Below, piece by piece: positions 1-9,826 of a stretch of DNA of 64,000 nucleotides. The stretch covers positions 30,942,037 to 31,006,036 of the forward strand of contig OU015525.1 of assembly GCA_907165065.1 (NCBI GenBank), written 5' to 3'. Source of the DNA: Caprimulgus europaeus. Lineage: Eukaryota > Chordata > Aves > Caprimulgiformes > Caprimulgidae. Positions within the stretch are counted from its first letter, which is position 1, and each line of letters opens with the position of its first letter. The position numbers and the translations under genes were made by a program. The notes under the pieces were generated by a model that was not told the DNA's origin, made no database searches, and saw nothing but the letters and a program-made list of their open reading frames with translations.

Positions 1-1970
1 ATGGCCTGCCAGAGTCCTGGGGGAGAAGAGGCAGCATCCTGGGGCAGGCCAGCCTGTGATGTTTTACATGTCCCTAAGAACCTATGTGAGCCCCTCTTCT
101 TTGCCTCCTGCTGCCACACTCCCAAACCAGGGAACCCAGGTAATATTTTTTGAGACAGTTGTTGAACTGATGACTAAAAGCTTGGTTGTTGGTTAACAAT
201 CTCTGCTTGTATGTTCACTCACCAAAACCTCACGGCAAGAGGGGTCAAGTCAGCTGTCTCTGACAGCAGGTCCCTGAACCAACCTGACGAAAGGGCTGAA
301 TACAGAGTTCAAATAGCGTCTGAAGCGTGAGGTGTCATGGAATTTAACAGATGTGCCTGCGCAAGCCCAGCTGTCCTATATCATAACTATTTTCTGCAAG
401 AGATCCTTTGGCCTCCATCCTGTTATTTGCAGTGTTCAGTCTAGCACATACCATCTAATTCAGTGGTAACACATTTGGTGTCTATAATTTCTAATTTTGA
501 TTCTGTTCTTGCTTCACTTAAAACATACAGACCTTTGCAAACCTCAGGGAAGTCTTTCAACATTTATCCCAGTCCGTGGCAGATAGGAATGAGACCTTCA
601 GTAATGTGATTATAATTCAGATTAACTGTGAACACAGGCTACTACAGAAGATCACAATTAGATTTAGGTGGTATTTAAATGATACAAAATATCGCTATAT
701 TTGTATATAGATCCTGTATTCGGAATGAAACAATTTCTCTGTCCTTGAGGTACAAGCGTGAAGGAACTGAGAATACCATTTAAATTCATGGCAGAATTCA
801 TATTTAAGGCAAAACTGAATCATCACTTTTTTTGTCAAATCTAAACCTTGATTCTAAATATTCACTGTGGGAATAAAACTAAAAAGCATTTATCCTTTTT
901 TTCCACAAATCCACCCTTTATGCAACATTAGCTTCAAAAAACCATGACTGATCCACTCATCCAGGTATCAAAAAGCTAAATACTCATGCAGTGGCAGGAA
1001 AAAAGATAGGGCATCTCGTGGCAGCATGTACCAGGGGCTTTGACTGCTGTTTTGCTGTGAGGTGGGCTGCCCCGACATTGCAATGCGGCTGATCAAAGGT
1101 GCAGTAAAATGTCTGGAAACGTCACTTTTCGATGGATGGGGAAATCCTGCTGGAAGACCTGATGTGCCAGAATTTGCCAGCAATTCTGTTGCAGGTCTTG
1201 TCCAGAGATGTACGGTCTCTGGAAACCTTGAAAACAACTGGTTTCTGGGGTTGGGTTGAGAAAATGGCAACAACTTCTATAGTTAGACATGGAAAGTAAC
1301 TCCATTATTTCTTTGAGAAGGGGTACTGTATTATCTATAATTTCTTGCATAGAAAGCGCTGCATGCTCTATTCTAAACTGAATAAATATCATTACTTTTT
1401 GACAAGGACAAATTAACCTAGCGTTGGAGGGGAAACTTGGCCCCATGCTGACATTATGTGTACACGTGGCCTGTTGGCATGTCTCTGAAACAGAATGTGT
1501 GGGGAGAAAGGTGGAACACTGAAAAGGCAATTACTGTAATTCATGTGTAAATGGAATATATAATATGGTGCAAAAATAACATGCAAATGCAGACTTAAAA
1601 CTTATTTATAGGGGAAGAGGTTAGAAAAAGCATGTGGCAAGTGTAACTCAATCTCAGGAGGCTTTAATAAATGGTATAGAAGGCTATAATAAATTTAAAT
1701 GGGGGCTGTAATAACAGGAAACTCTGTTTGGAAACTATTTTAATTTAAAAGACTTTTGAGAAAGGTATTTTAAAGCTTAAAGCACAGAAGTGCTACAATT
1801 TAAACCAGAAATTATTTCCCTAACCATCCTGAATAGTTTTCTCGATAGCTCTGCTTTAGATTTTTATCTCAAAAACCCCTTAGTCTCTTCTCAGCTTTTA
1901 TTCCAAAAAGTTCCATTTTTTTTCCATTCCTGTTTTCTGGAGAGAGGTGAAATAATTTTATTTCACCCAG
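1..1970. other. Upstream flank, no gene supported
   Basis: This AT-rich stretch lies left of the CpG island. It holds no recognised repeat and no exon I can support. The largest open frame is a minus-strand one at 1093-1530 (145 codons), but its translation has no motif I recognise and no clear splice context, so it is treated as chance. The edge of the island is sharp: sequence before about 1970 is T/A-rich and sequence after it is dense in CG dinucleotides. A divergent upstream transcript from the island is possible, but nothing in the sequence shows one. Confidence 0.5.
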
Positions 1971-2375
1971 GCCCAAGACACCTGGCAGCCCGTCCCGCAC
2001 CCCGGCCCTCCGGCCATTTCCACAGACGAACCGCCGGCGGGGCTGCCGCGGCGGGGACGGACCCTCGGCGCCCCGCTCTCCTCGTCGGACCCGGGGCGCA
2101 GCCGGTGGGCGGCGGGGGCCGGCGCCGCTCCGCAGGGAAACCCTCCCGCGGCTGCGGGCGGAGGCAGCGCGGCCCCGCGCAGCGCCTGGCGGAGCCGCGG
2201 TCGGCGGGAATCCAGTCCGGGTTTTGGTGCCGGGGACCAGCGGCGGCGCGGAAGGGCGAGCGGGACCGGACTCCGCGCCGCGCCCGATAGCCGGGCCGGG
2301 CGGGCAGGCCGGCGGAGGAGGAGGGCGGCGGGAGCAGGTGGGCGAGCGGCGGGGCAGCCGCGCCCGCAGGCCCCC

Positions 2376-2423
2376 ATGGCCGCGGCGCGCCCGCCGCACA
2401 CACCCACCGCCGCCCCGCGGTGA
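2376..2423 (+). other. Upstream open reading frame in the 5' leader
   Basis: An ATG at 2376 in good Kozak context (C at -3 to -1, G at +4) opens a 15-codon frame ending in TGA at 2421-2423, about 110 bp before the main ATG at 2537 and in a different frame. If transcription starts upstream of it, it could lower translation of the main frame. Its last codons overlap a GTGAGC donor-like site (exon end would be 2419), so it could also be part of an alternative first exon. Splicing from that donor into the known exon 2 would be out of phase with the main protein. Whether it lies in the mature transcript is unknown. Confidence 0.3.
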
Positions 2424-2536
2424 GCGCCGCCGCCCCCCCCTGGGCTCGGCGCTGCCGCTGCGCGCCCGCGGCGTGTCCGCTGCCGGCAGCCGCGGCTGAG
2501 CGCGGCGGGAGGCGGGCCGGGCCGGGCGGAGGCACC

Positions 2537-2818
2537 ATGCAGGCGCGGCGCTTGGCCAAGCGCTCCAGCATGGGCAGCCGGCGGCTGAGCGCGGGGCCGG
2601 CGGCCGCGCCGGCTGACGGGGGCCGGCCCCCCAAGCCCGAGAGCGCCTGGAGGCCGCCCCGGCGGGAGGGCTCCGCTGCGGCGCTGGAGGAGGAGGACGA
2701 AGACGAGGACGTTGTGGTGGAGGTGGAGGAGGAAGAGGAGGAGGAGGAGGGCGGCCTGGGGAGCGCTCCCCCGCCGCTGACCGGCCACGGCAAGGGCCCC
2801 CCCCGGGGGAGCCTGAAG
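2537..2818 (+). CDS. Coding exon 1 of an unidentified protein (94 codons)
   Basis: The exon starts at the first in-frame ATG in the island (context GGCACCATGC) and runs to an AAG|GTGCGT donor, exactly 94 codons, so the intron is phase 0. The product begins with a basic segment (residues 1-16, rich in Arg/Lys/Ser), continues through a Pro/Ala/Gly-rich stretch (17-50), then a Glu/Asp-dominated run (51-71) encoded by a GAG/GAA-rich repeat, and ends in a Gly/Pro segment closing with GSLK. No signal peptide or membrane segment is visible; the composition suggests an intrinsically disordered N-terminus of a nuclear or cytosolic protein. A second in-frame ATG at 2570 could also be used. The reading is supported by clean phase agreement with exon 2. 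I do not recognise the family. The acidic tract is prone to repeat-length change. Confidence 0.65.
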
Positions 2819-5800
2819 GTGCGTCTCGGGAGGGCGAGGGCGGGAGCGGGGCGGTGGCGGCAGCCGCCCGGCGCGGCTCGCTGCCGGCGGAGGGGCCCGG
2901 GCGGGGGTGCCGGGCTGGCGGGGCGGGGCAGGCCGCTGCCGAGGAGCGGTTGGGGCTGCCGCTGTGCCCCGACCCGGCCGGGCGGCCTGCGGCGGGGCTG
3001 GGAGCGGGCTGGCGGCGGGGCGGCCACCGGGGCGGATGGGGGGTCGCGGCGGGGCGGGTGCGGACGGGCCCGTGCTCAACAAGTCCTGGAGGCAGCGGGT
3101 GCCCGCTGTGGCCCGCCGGGAAGGCGGCAGCGGGCTGGCTCCCGCGGCCCCGGAGCTCCGGGGGTGACTGCGCGGCGAGAAGGGGGCGTGTGTGGGGAGT
3201 CAGCCGTGTCTGAAGTACTTTGAGTCGTTATTGACTCTGCCGGGTATCGTGCGCGGCAGCGGGGCTGCTCGGGGCGGGGAAGGGCGTTCAGCCCGGCCCT
3301 TTGCACAGCGGGGTTTTCAGGACTGCTCGGTGCCTGCGGGGTGTGCGGGTTCCTTGGTGGTGGGCAGGGTAGGGTGCGGGAGGGCTCCCGCAAGGGCAGG
3401 CGGCCGTGGTGAGGCGGCCTGGCTGGGCGATCTGTGGAGAGTTTCTGAGTGCAGCAGGACTGTGCAGAGGCCCGATTCACATCCCATCGAAGGGTGCTCG
3501 GGTCGTCCTCTGGATTCGGTGCGTTTTGGAGCAACCTGCTGAACGCACGCGGGCTGAGATCCTGCAGATTTAGGCTTAATTATTTTATCATGAGGAGTTT
3601 CCTGTAGTTACTTTTAAGGTAACCCAGAGTGGGGTGAAGTCTGTAGGTCCGTGGAGGATTCGTGTGATAGGTGTGCACTGCTTACAGAAAATAAATGTAT
3701 ATGACAGTTTAAAGGGTATCCATTTGGGTTAGTTTGTTGTTGTGGGGTTTTTTTTAATAATCTAGATGATTCTTACTTAAGATATCAGGATTGGCCTAGT
3801 AGTAGCGCCATATTACCATTGGGGTCTTCCCTTTATCCATAGCAGAAAAAAAAAAAGGAAACCAAAACAAGCAACAAAAACATCCTAAAAGGAAAGCAGC
3901 GGCAGAAGTACAAGTTATCGCCGTACTGCTTCAGAGCAAGTTGGATATAGCAGTGACCAGTTGGGTCATTGGACCCTGTCCTTGTAGCTGTTCAGTGAGT
4001 CTGCCAGAGGCCATGAGATGTGGTTATGGTCTGGCAGGGTCAGACCATTTGTGCAGGCTGGGATAACTTTGTTATTTCAAAACCTATTGACACTCGACTG
4101 ATATCTGAAGGATGAGGGAGACCATAGCGGGCTTCAGGTCCCATCACTCTCCCCATCACACTGAAACTCCAAGTAGTAGAAGAGACTTAGAGAAACTTCC
4201 CCTGTGTAGCCAACAGGTAAAAAGTGTGAAATTCTCCCTCTCTTACAATAATCTGAAATATCAGGTGGATTACATAGGTATAATCTGCATATAATGTAGG
4301 TTATCAGAGTGTACTCTTCTTTGTCAGCCCTCAGCATGTTTTCAAGTCTGTTAATGTAAATCAAGATTGCTGGTATTTCTCTCTTGCATTTAAGATTTTA
4401 TGTGTGTATAAGAACATTGTGCTTACATGTGTTTACTTACCTGGAAAGTAAATCTGCCTCATAGATGAGATGAGTGGAGTAACGTGTATTAGGCTACTTT
4501 CAGTATACGCAATAAACTCTCAGGTTATCTGCAGTGTTGTAGATCAGTAACCAGGTGCATGTATTTACTGACTTTAGTATTTCTAACTGTCATGACATGC
4601 CTCATTTTTGCTTACAGTATTTATACTTATAAGTACTATAAACTAGGAGAACTGATATAATTTAACATTTTAAATAATTTGTCTTTGCTTTCTATGTATT
4701 TCTGTTGGGGTTGATATGTAGGAGTACATAAAGCTTAATCTGTGGATTCTTCTAAGTGATTTTTAAAGCAACAGATTAAAAGTGAGGAAAATGGGCATGA
4801 AATGAATGCAGAGGACCGACTGCGAAGCTGCAGGAGGGTAATAGGGCTGGCACAATCCGGCTGTGGTTTATAAATGGGATTCCTGACAAATGAAGAACTG
4901 GCATGGGGTCAGCAGTGTTTGACTTGACCTTCTGAGTTGGGGTCTGGGAGCAAAGGGAATTGAAAAAGTGTCCACTGCTGAGATAGGGCATAAATTGTTG
5001 CAGTGTCCAATACCCTTCAGAACAAGAGTTGCCATGAAGAGCTTCAGAATTTGATCAGACATGAAAGCATAGTGGTGCAGGTGCTTGTTTTGCAGGACAC
5101 GCTATCCAGACAATGCAATTGAAAAGCAGCACGCAGGGTTTTGGTGTGTGGTGCAGACAGCGATGGCACACACGTACGCTTGATGACTGTGCCCTTGGGT
5201 GGAATGGCATTTTAAAGCTGGGGGTTTCAGAGCTAGAGGCTCTTCACAAAGTCACTTCCGTGGAGTGGCTGTGATACATGGATGAATGCATCATAGGGTC
5301 TGCAGTGGAAGCAATATTTCTAAAAAGTGCCTGAAAATTTAGTCTACTAGTCGAGATGAAAAAAGTATCTGCACTAGCAGGTCTCATAGCTGTGCTGTCT
5401 CCAGCAGAAAGAAGTCCACTGTGTGGTTGCACCACTGACGGTCCATTTTTTGACACAGTGATAGACACTGTTGGTCATGGGAAAAGTACAAAAATTGTTT
5501 ATTTATATTGTTGTAGCCACATGTCCTCCAGGTGGAGGACACTGGAGAACACTTCTGTTGCTCTCTTTTCCCCCTGCTATTGGAACATGGTGCTGGAAGA
5601 GGCATGAGGGCATGAGCGTACTGTATATTGCTGGTGGGTAATGGCAGGAGAGCCAGAAAGACTTTGAGAGCATGTAAAGCCTTGTTGAGAAGTGCCAGGA
5701 TTTCTTACCTTGTCAGAGCTAGTTCTTTTGTCTGTATAGGAAAACAAATTCCACCAAGGTGTTGATTATATAGACTCATTTTGCACCGGAAACTCTTTCT

Positions 5801-8047
5801 TTGCAACCCATACCTGCTGCTTTGGCTGCGTCTACATTTCCAGCCATTTGAAATTAGATAAAAAAGAATAAATAGCATAATTACCAGTAATTTCTCTTGA
5901 AATGTGGATTAATTTGCAGTCCTGTTTATTTTGCCTTTTGTATGGTTCAGGTACCACAAGCAGCCACGTTAGTACAGCGCTGGTGCTAATTCACTCCATG
6001 GAAACTATGGGTCTTGGTGATATGGAGAGAAGATTATGAAGTAGGGTCCATCAGTGGTCTGTGGTGCTGAGTTTGTCTGGTACTTGGTGAGCAAGCCTCA
6101 CTGCAAGTTGCAAAGCTACACTAATTTGCCTGTAAACCACTAAAGTGCTGTAATTGAGGTTTTGGGCTGGTAATGGGCCTGTGATAACTTGCCAACATTG
6201 AGCAACGTTTTCTCTGATGTAATAAGTAGTAAAGGGATTAGTACTTTCTTCTCTTTAGCCCAGTTGAGCTACCACTTCATCTCCAGCCTGTTTTCTGTCC
6301 TCAGACTCAGAATATGGCCACATGACATTTCTAACCCAGCTGAGTATTGAGGCTGCTCCTGTTCCTCAAGCATGATGTTTCTGTGGTCTCTGCCTTTTAC
6401 CTTACCATAAGCATTATCCATTTCGGATATTGGCTTATGTGTGAGCACTTCTTGGTAGTTCAGAAGGATGAATTTCCCACAAATGGGTTTGTTCCTGCAA
6501 ATATGCAGCTCCCAAAGTCATGGAAAATGAGCAGATGAAGAGTCTGAAAGCTAAAGGTGCTGTGAGTTGCAGAGAGTTGTGCTGTGACACAGGAGGAGTT
6601 TGAAAGCGCAGACTGCATAAGCAAGACTTCAACTTCATGCACATTGGGCTCAGTTTTGCCCACCTTGCAAAGTGGAATTTGCGACAAGTACAAAGTATGG
6701 AGCACATACAAGTCTGTGCCAGAGGTTTCAGAGGGGGGGTGGCAGATACTGGTAGGAGTCTAGGTTAATCCAGGAAAAAGTGTGCTTTTGGACACGATTT
6801 TTGTGGTTTGTTTTGTTTTGGGTTAGGTTTTTTCATTTTTTTTCTTTTAGAGAGAGAGAGAGACATCTGTGTGATGTATAGGATGTAGAAGAATATTCAG
6901 TTTGTCTGGAAGGAATCAGTTGCCTGTTACTTATTTGTGTTGTTAGACTGGGTTGAATTCGCTCTCTGCTCCTTTGCTCCTTTTCTCTGCATGCTTTCTA
7001 AAGCCAGGTTTGAATTCATTGTCGTCCTTTAGATCAAACTTTCAGCTTCAGCTTTACTGTTGGAATGGACTATAGGCTCATCTTGGGCAAAAGAAACATT
7101 TTCTTTTTTGCATGATTTGCAAAGTGCTATTTAATTTAGCTTCCATATGTGTGTGAAAATACATTTTAACAGGCAATTTGCAAAATGCAAACTTCAAATA
7201 CTGGATAAGCTTAGTGGTGTAGAGATCTTTTAAGACACATTAGGAACTTACATGCTAACCTAAGAGTAAACTGAAATGCTTCCTCTCAAACTAAAAATGA
7301 TAAAGGTATTTTTATAAATACTAGTTATTAGAACACCAGAACTTATGTTCTGATCTTGGAGCAGGATCCTGTTAGGCTGTGTACAAACTCAGAAGCATGA
7401 TCCTGCTCTACCCTCTTCTGCGAAGCTGAAGAGTGACACAAGAGAATGAATGGGCATGGATGGACTGTGGGGAACAACTAAAGGGTGAGCCAAGAGATGC
7501 AGATAAACACTAGCAGCTCAGACATATTTTTGTAAGTAGATAAACTTAATTTGTTTTAAAATTTCAAACTTTGTTCAGTTTCTTATAGTCCTTCAGTGAA
7601 AACCAGACCAGTGAAGTTGGTGTGGAAACTGCATGACTAGACTTAGAGATTTTTTTTCTTCCTTATTAAGAGTAAAAAAAACTTTATACATAGTATAGCT
7701 CCTGGATTACTGGAGGCAGAGCTAGGGGTGGTGAGATTCTAAGGTAGTATTTTTTCTCCACTCTCTAATAATAAAGAATGAATAGGAGTAATTTTCTTAG
7801 GATTTTTGATGTAAATTTTTGTTGTTATTTGTTGGACACAGACCAAGCATAACCACTTTGCCCTTAAAAGGAATTGCATTAGAAACTAACTATATAAGAA
7901 TAACGAGGTCCAGTGGAGCCACTAGCAGTTTTGATCCTTATTTGCCCAACTGTTTTCAGTCTAGAATGAGTGCAGTTGAGAATGATCAGTTGGCTGCCGT
8001 GAGGTATGCGGTATGTACCAGTGGATAGAGACGTGCTGATCAGTCTT
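2819..8047 (+). other. Intron 1, first part
   Basis: Apart from the GC-rich first 600 bp belonging to the CpG island, this is ordinary AT-rich intron. The block from about 4760 to 5620 is less AT-rich and carries several short open frames in neighbouring registers on both strands (for example + strand 5356-5607). It could be an eroded processed pseudogene or transposon, but I cannot name a parent. A short (AG)n run lies at 6849-6863. No exon with acceptor, donor and matching phase was found. Confidence 0.6.
7355..7470. repeat. Possible relic of an ancient sauropsid repeat
   Basis: The wording GTTAGGCTGTGTACAAACTC followed by a GATCCTGCTCT-like segment and a GAAGAGTGACACAAGAGA-like segment resembles the 'GCTGTACAAACAC ... 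GTCCCTGC ... CAAGAG' pattern that I recall from old interspersed repeats of reptiles and birds. The match is degraded and made from memory, without alignment. It may be coincidence; a repeat-library search would settle it. Confidence 0.25.
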
Positions 8048-9249
8048 TATCATGGGATGCTTGAGGTGGGAAAGGGCCCCTGGAGGTCATCTGGTCTATC
8101 CCTCTGCTTGGGGGATAGACCTCCCTGGGCAACCTGTGCCAGTGCTCTGTCACCCACAGTGAAAAAAGTGTTTCCTGATGTTCAGAGGGAACCTCCTGTG
8201 TTTCAGTCTGTGCCCACTGCCTCTAGCCCTGTCACTGGGCACCACTGAAAAGGTCCTGGCTCTGTTCTGTTTGCACCCCCCCTTCAGGTATTTATAGGCA
8301 TTGTAAGATCCCCCTGAGCCTTCTCTTCTCCACACTGAACAGTCTCAGCTCTCTCAGACTTTCCTTATAGGAGAGATGTTGCAGTCCTTTAATAATCTTT
8401 GTGGCCCCTTGTTGGACTCACTCCAGCATGTCCATGTCTCTCCTGTACTAGGAATCCCAGAACTGGATGCAGCACTCCAGGCGTGGCCTTACCAGTGCTG
8501 AGCAGAGGGGAAGGATCATCTCCTTCCAGCTGCTGGCAATGCTTTGTCCAGTGCAGCCCAGACTACCATTCCTCTTCTTTGCAAGGGCCAGTTTCTGGCT
8601 CATGTTCAACTTACCCACCAGCTCCCATTTTTTGCCTTTTTTGCAAAGTTGCTTGCCAGCTGGGCAATTTCCAACATGGACCTGGTGCCTGGGTTTGTTC
8701 CTCCCCAGGTGCAGGACTTCACATTTCCCCCTGTTGAACTTCACGAGGTTCCTGTTGGATCATTTATCTAGCCTGTCGAGGTCACTTTGGTTGGCAGCAT
8801 GACCATCTGGTGTATCAGCCACTCCTCCCTGTTTTGTATCATCTGCAAACTTACTGAGAATGCACTCTGTCCCATCATCCAGATCAGTAATGAAGATCTT
8901 GAACAGGACTGGATCCAGTATTGACCCCTGGGGTACACCACCAACTGCTGGCCTTCAACTAGACTTTGTGCCGCTAATCAACGCCCTCTGGGCCTGTCTG
9001 TTCAGCCAGTTTCCAACCCACCTCACTGCCTGCTCATTCAGCCCATACATCAACAGCTTGTCTATGAGAATGTTCTGAGAGATGGCATCAAAAGCCTTAT
9101 GAAGTCTAGATAGAGAATATCTGCTGCTCTCCCCTCACTTACCAAGTCACTCATTTCATCCTAGACGTTCGTTAGGCTGGCCAAGCATGACTTCCCCTTG
9201 GTGAAGCCATGCTGACTACTCCTGATGATTTTCTTGTGCTTCATATTCC
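8048..9249 (-). mobile_element. CR1 LINE, 3' part, minus orientation (outer element of a nested pair)
   Basis: Read on the minus strand this is the reverse-transcriptase tail and 3' UTR of a CR1 retrotransposon. Landmarks on the + strand are the antisense of typical CR1 wording: GGTCATCTGGTC near 8087, the 'GTATTTATAGGCATTGTAAGATCCCCCTGAGCC'-type segment from about 8287, the 'CCAGCATGTCCATGTCTCTCCTG'-type segment near 8430, and 'TGATCTTGAACAGGACTGGATCCAG'-type wording near 8900. CR1 is the dominant LINE of birds and is normally 5'-truncated, as here. The frame is broken by stops, so the copy is dead. At 9250 it is interrupted by a second CR1 in the opposite orientation and resumes at 9718. 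Confidence 0.9.
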
Positions 9250-9256
9250 TGGAAAT

Positions 9257-9710
9257 GTTAGAGTTGCTCCAGAGGAGGGCCATGAGGATGATCCAAGGGC
9301 TGGATCACCTCTCCTACGAGGACAGGCTGAGAGAGTTGAGGCTGTTCAGCCTGGAGAAGAGAAAGCTCTGAGAAGATCTTTTAGTGGCCTTCCAGTACCT
9401 GAAGGGGCCTGCAAGAAAGCTGGGGAGGGACTTTTCCTAAGGACAGGTAGTGATAGAACAAGGGGTAATGGCTTTAAGCTGGAAGAGGGTAGGTTTAGAT
9501 GAGACATTAGAAAGAAACTCTTTACTCTGAGGGTGGTGAGACACTGGAACAGGTTGCCCAAGGAAGTTGTGGATGCCTCCTCCCTGGAAGTGTTCAAGGC
9601 CAGGTTGGATGAGGCTTTGAGCAACCTGGTCTAGTGGGGGGTGTCCCTGCTCAGGGCAGGGGGTTGGAACTGGATGATCTTTCAGGTCTCTTCCAACCCA
9701 AACCATTCTA
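9257..9710 (+). mobile_element. CR1 LINE 3' end, plus orientation, inserted into another CR1
   Basis: This is a short 5'-truncated CR1 copy covering the C-terminal tail and 3' UTR. It starts near GTTAGAGTTGCTCCAGAGGA and reads through the typical 'GGACAGGCTGAGAGAGTTG', 'GCCTGGAGAAGAGAA' and 'GTGGTGAGACACTGGAACAGG' wording to a tail of 'CCAACCCAAACCATTCTA'. It is flanked by the 7-mer TGGAAAT at 9250-9256 and 9711-9717. The outer minus-strand CR1 reads continuously if this insert and one 7-mer copy are removed, so this copy is the younger of the two. Confidence 0.88.
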
Positions 9711-9717
9711 TGGAAAT

Positions 9718-9826
9718 AGTTTCCAGTATTAACTGCTCCATCATATTCATGGGAATCAAGGTGAGGCTGACCAGCCTGTAGTTCCCTGGGTCCTCCTTCT
9801 TGAAGATAGAAGTGATGATTTTTTTG
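9718..9826 (-). mobile_element. CR1 LINE, continuation of the interrupted minus-strand element
   Basis: From AGTTTCCAGTATTAACTGCT to about 9826 the antisense CR1 resumes exactly where 9249 left off, including the 'AGGCTGACCAGCCTGTAGTTCC' and 'GGGTCCTCCTTCTTGAAGAT' segments. After about 9826 the similarity to CR1 that I can recognise ends, either at the 5' truncation point or because of decay. Confidence 0.85.

Larger units (their letters stand above)
1975..3420 (+). promoter_or_regulatory. CpG-island promoter region of the + strand gene
   Basis: About 1.4 kb is very GC-rich with undepleted CG dinucleotides, in contrast to the AT-rich DNA on both sides. It covers the presumed transcription start, the 5' UTR, coding exon 1 and the first part of intron 1. 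Many GGGCGG/GGCGGG-type boxes (for example near 2298) are visible and could bind Sp1/KLF factors. I see no convincing TATA box, which fits a housekeeping-type promoter with dispersed starts. The exact start site cannot be read from sequence. Long open frames on both strands inside the island follow from the scarcity of AT-rich stop codons and are not evidence of extra genes. Confidence 0.85.

Noticed and set aside
1093-1530. 145-codon minus-strand open frame upstream of the island
   Set aside because: No recognisable motif, no splice or promoter context; length is within reach of chance.
1958-3082. Very long minus-strand open frames (over 350 codons) across the CpG island
   Set aside because: GC-rich sequence lacks stop codons by composition; the translations are Pro/Ala/Arg low complexity, and the + strand exon with phase match explains the locus better.
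8448-9624. Several minus- and plus-strand open frames
   Set aside because: They are remnants or shadows of the CR1 elements annotated there, not host genes.
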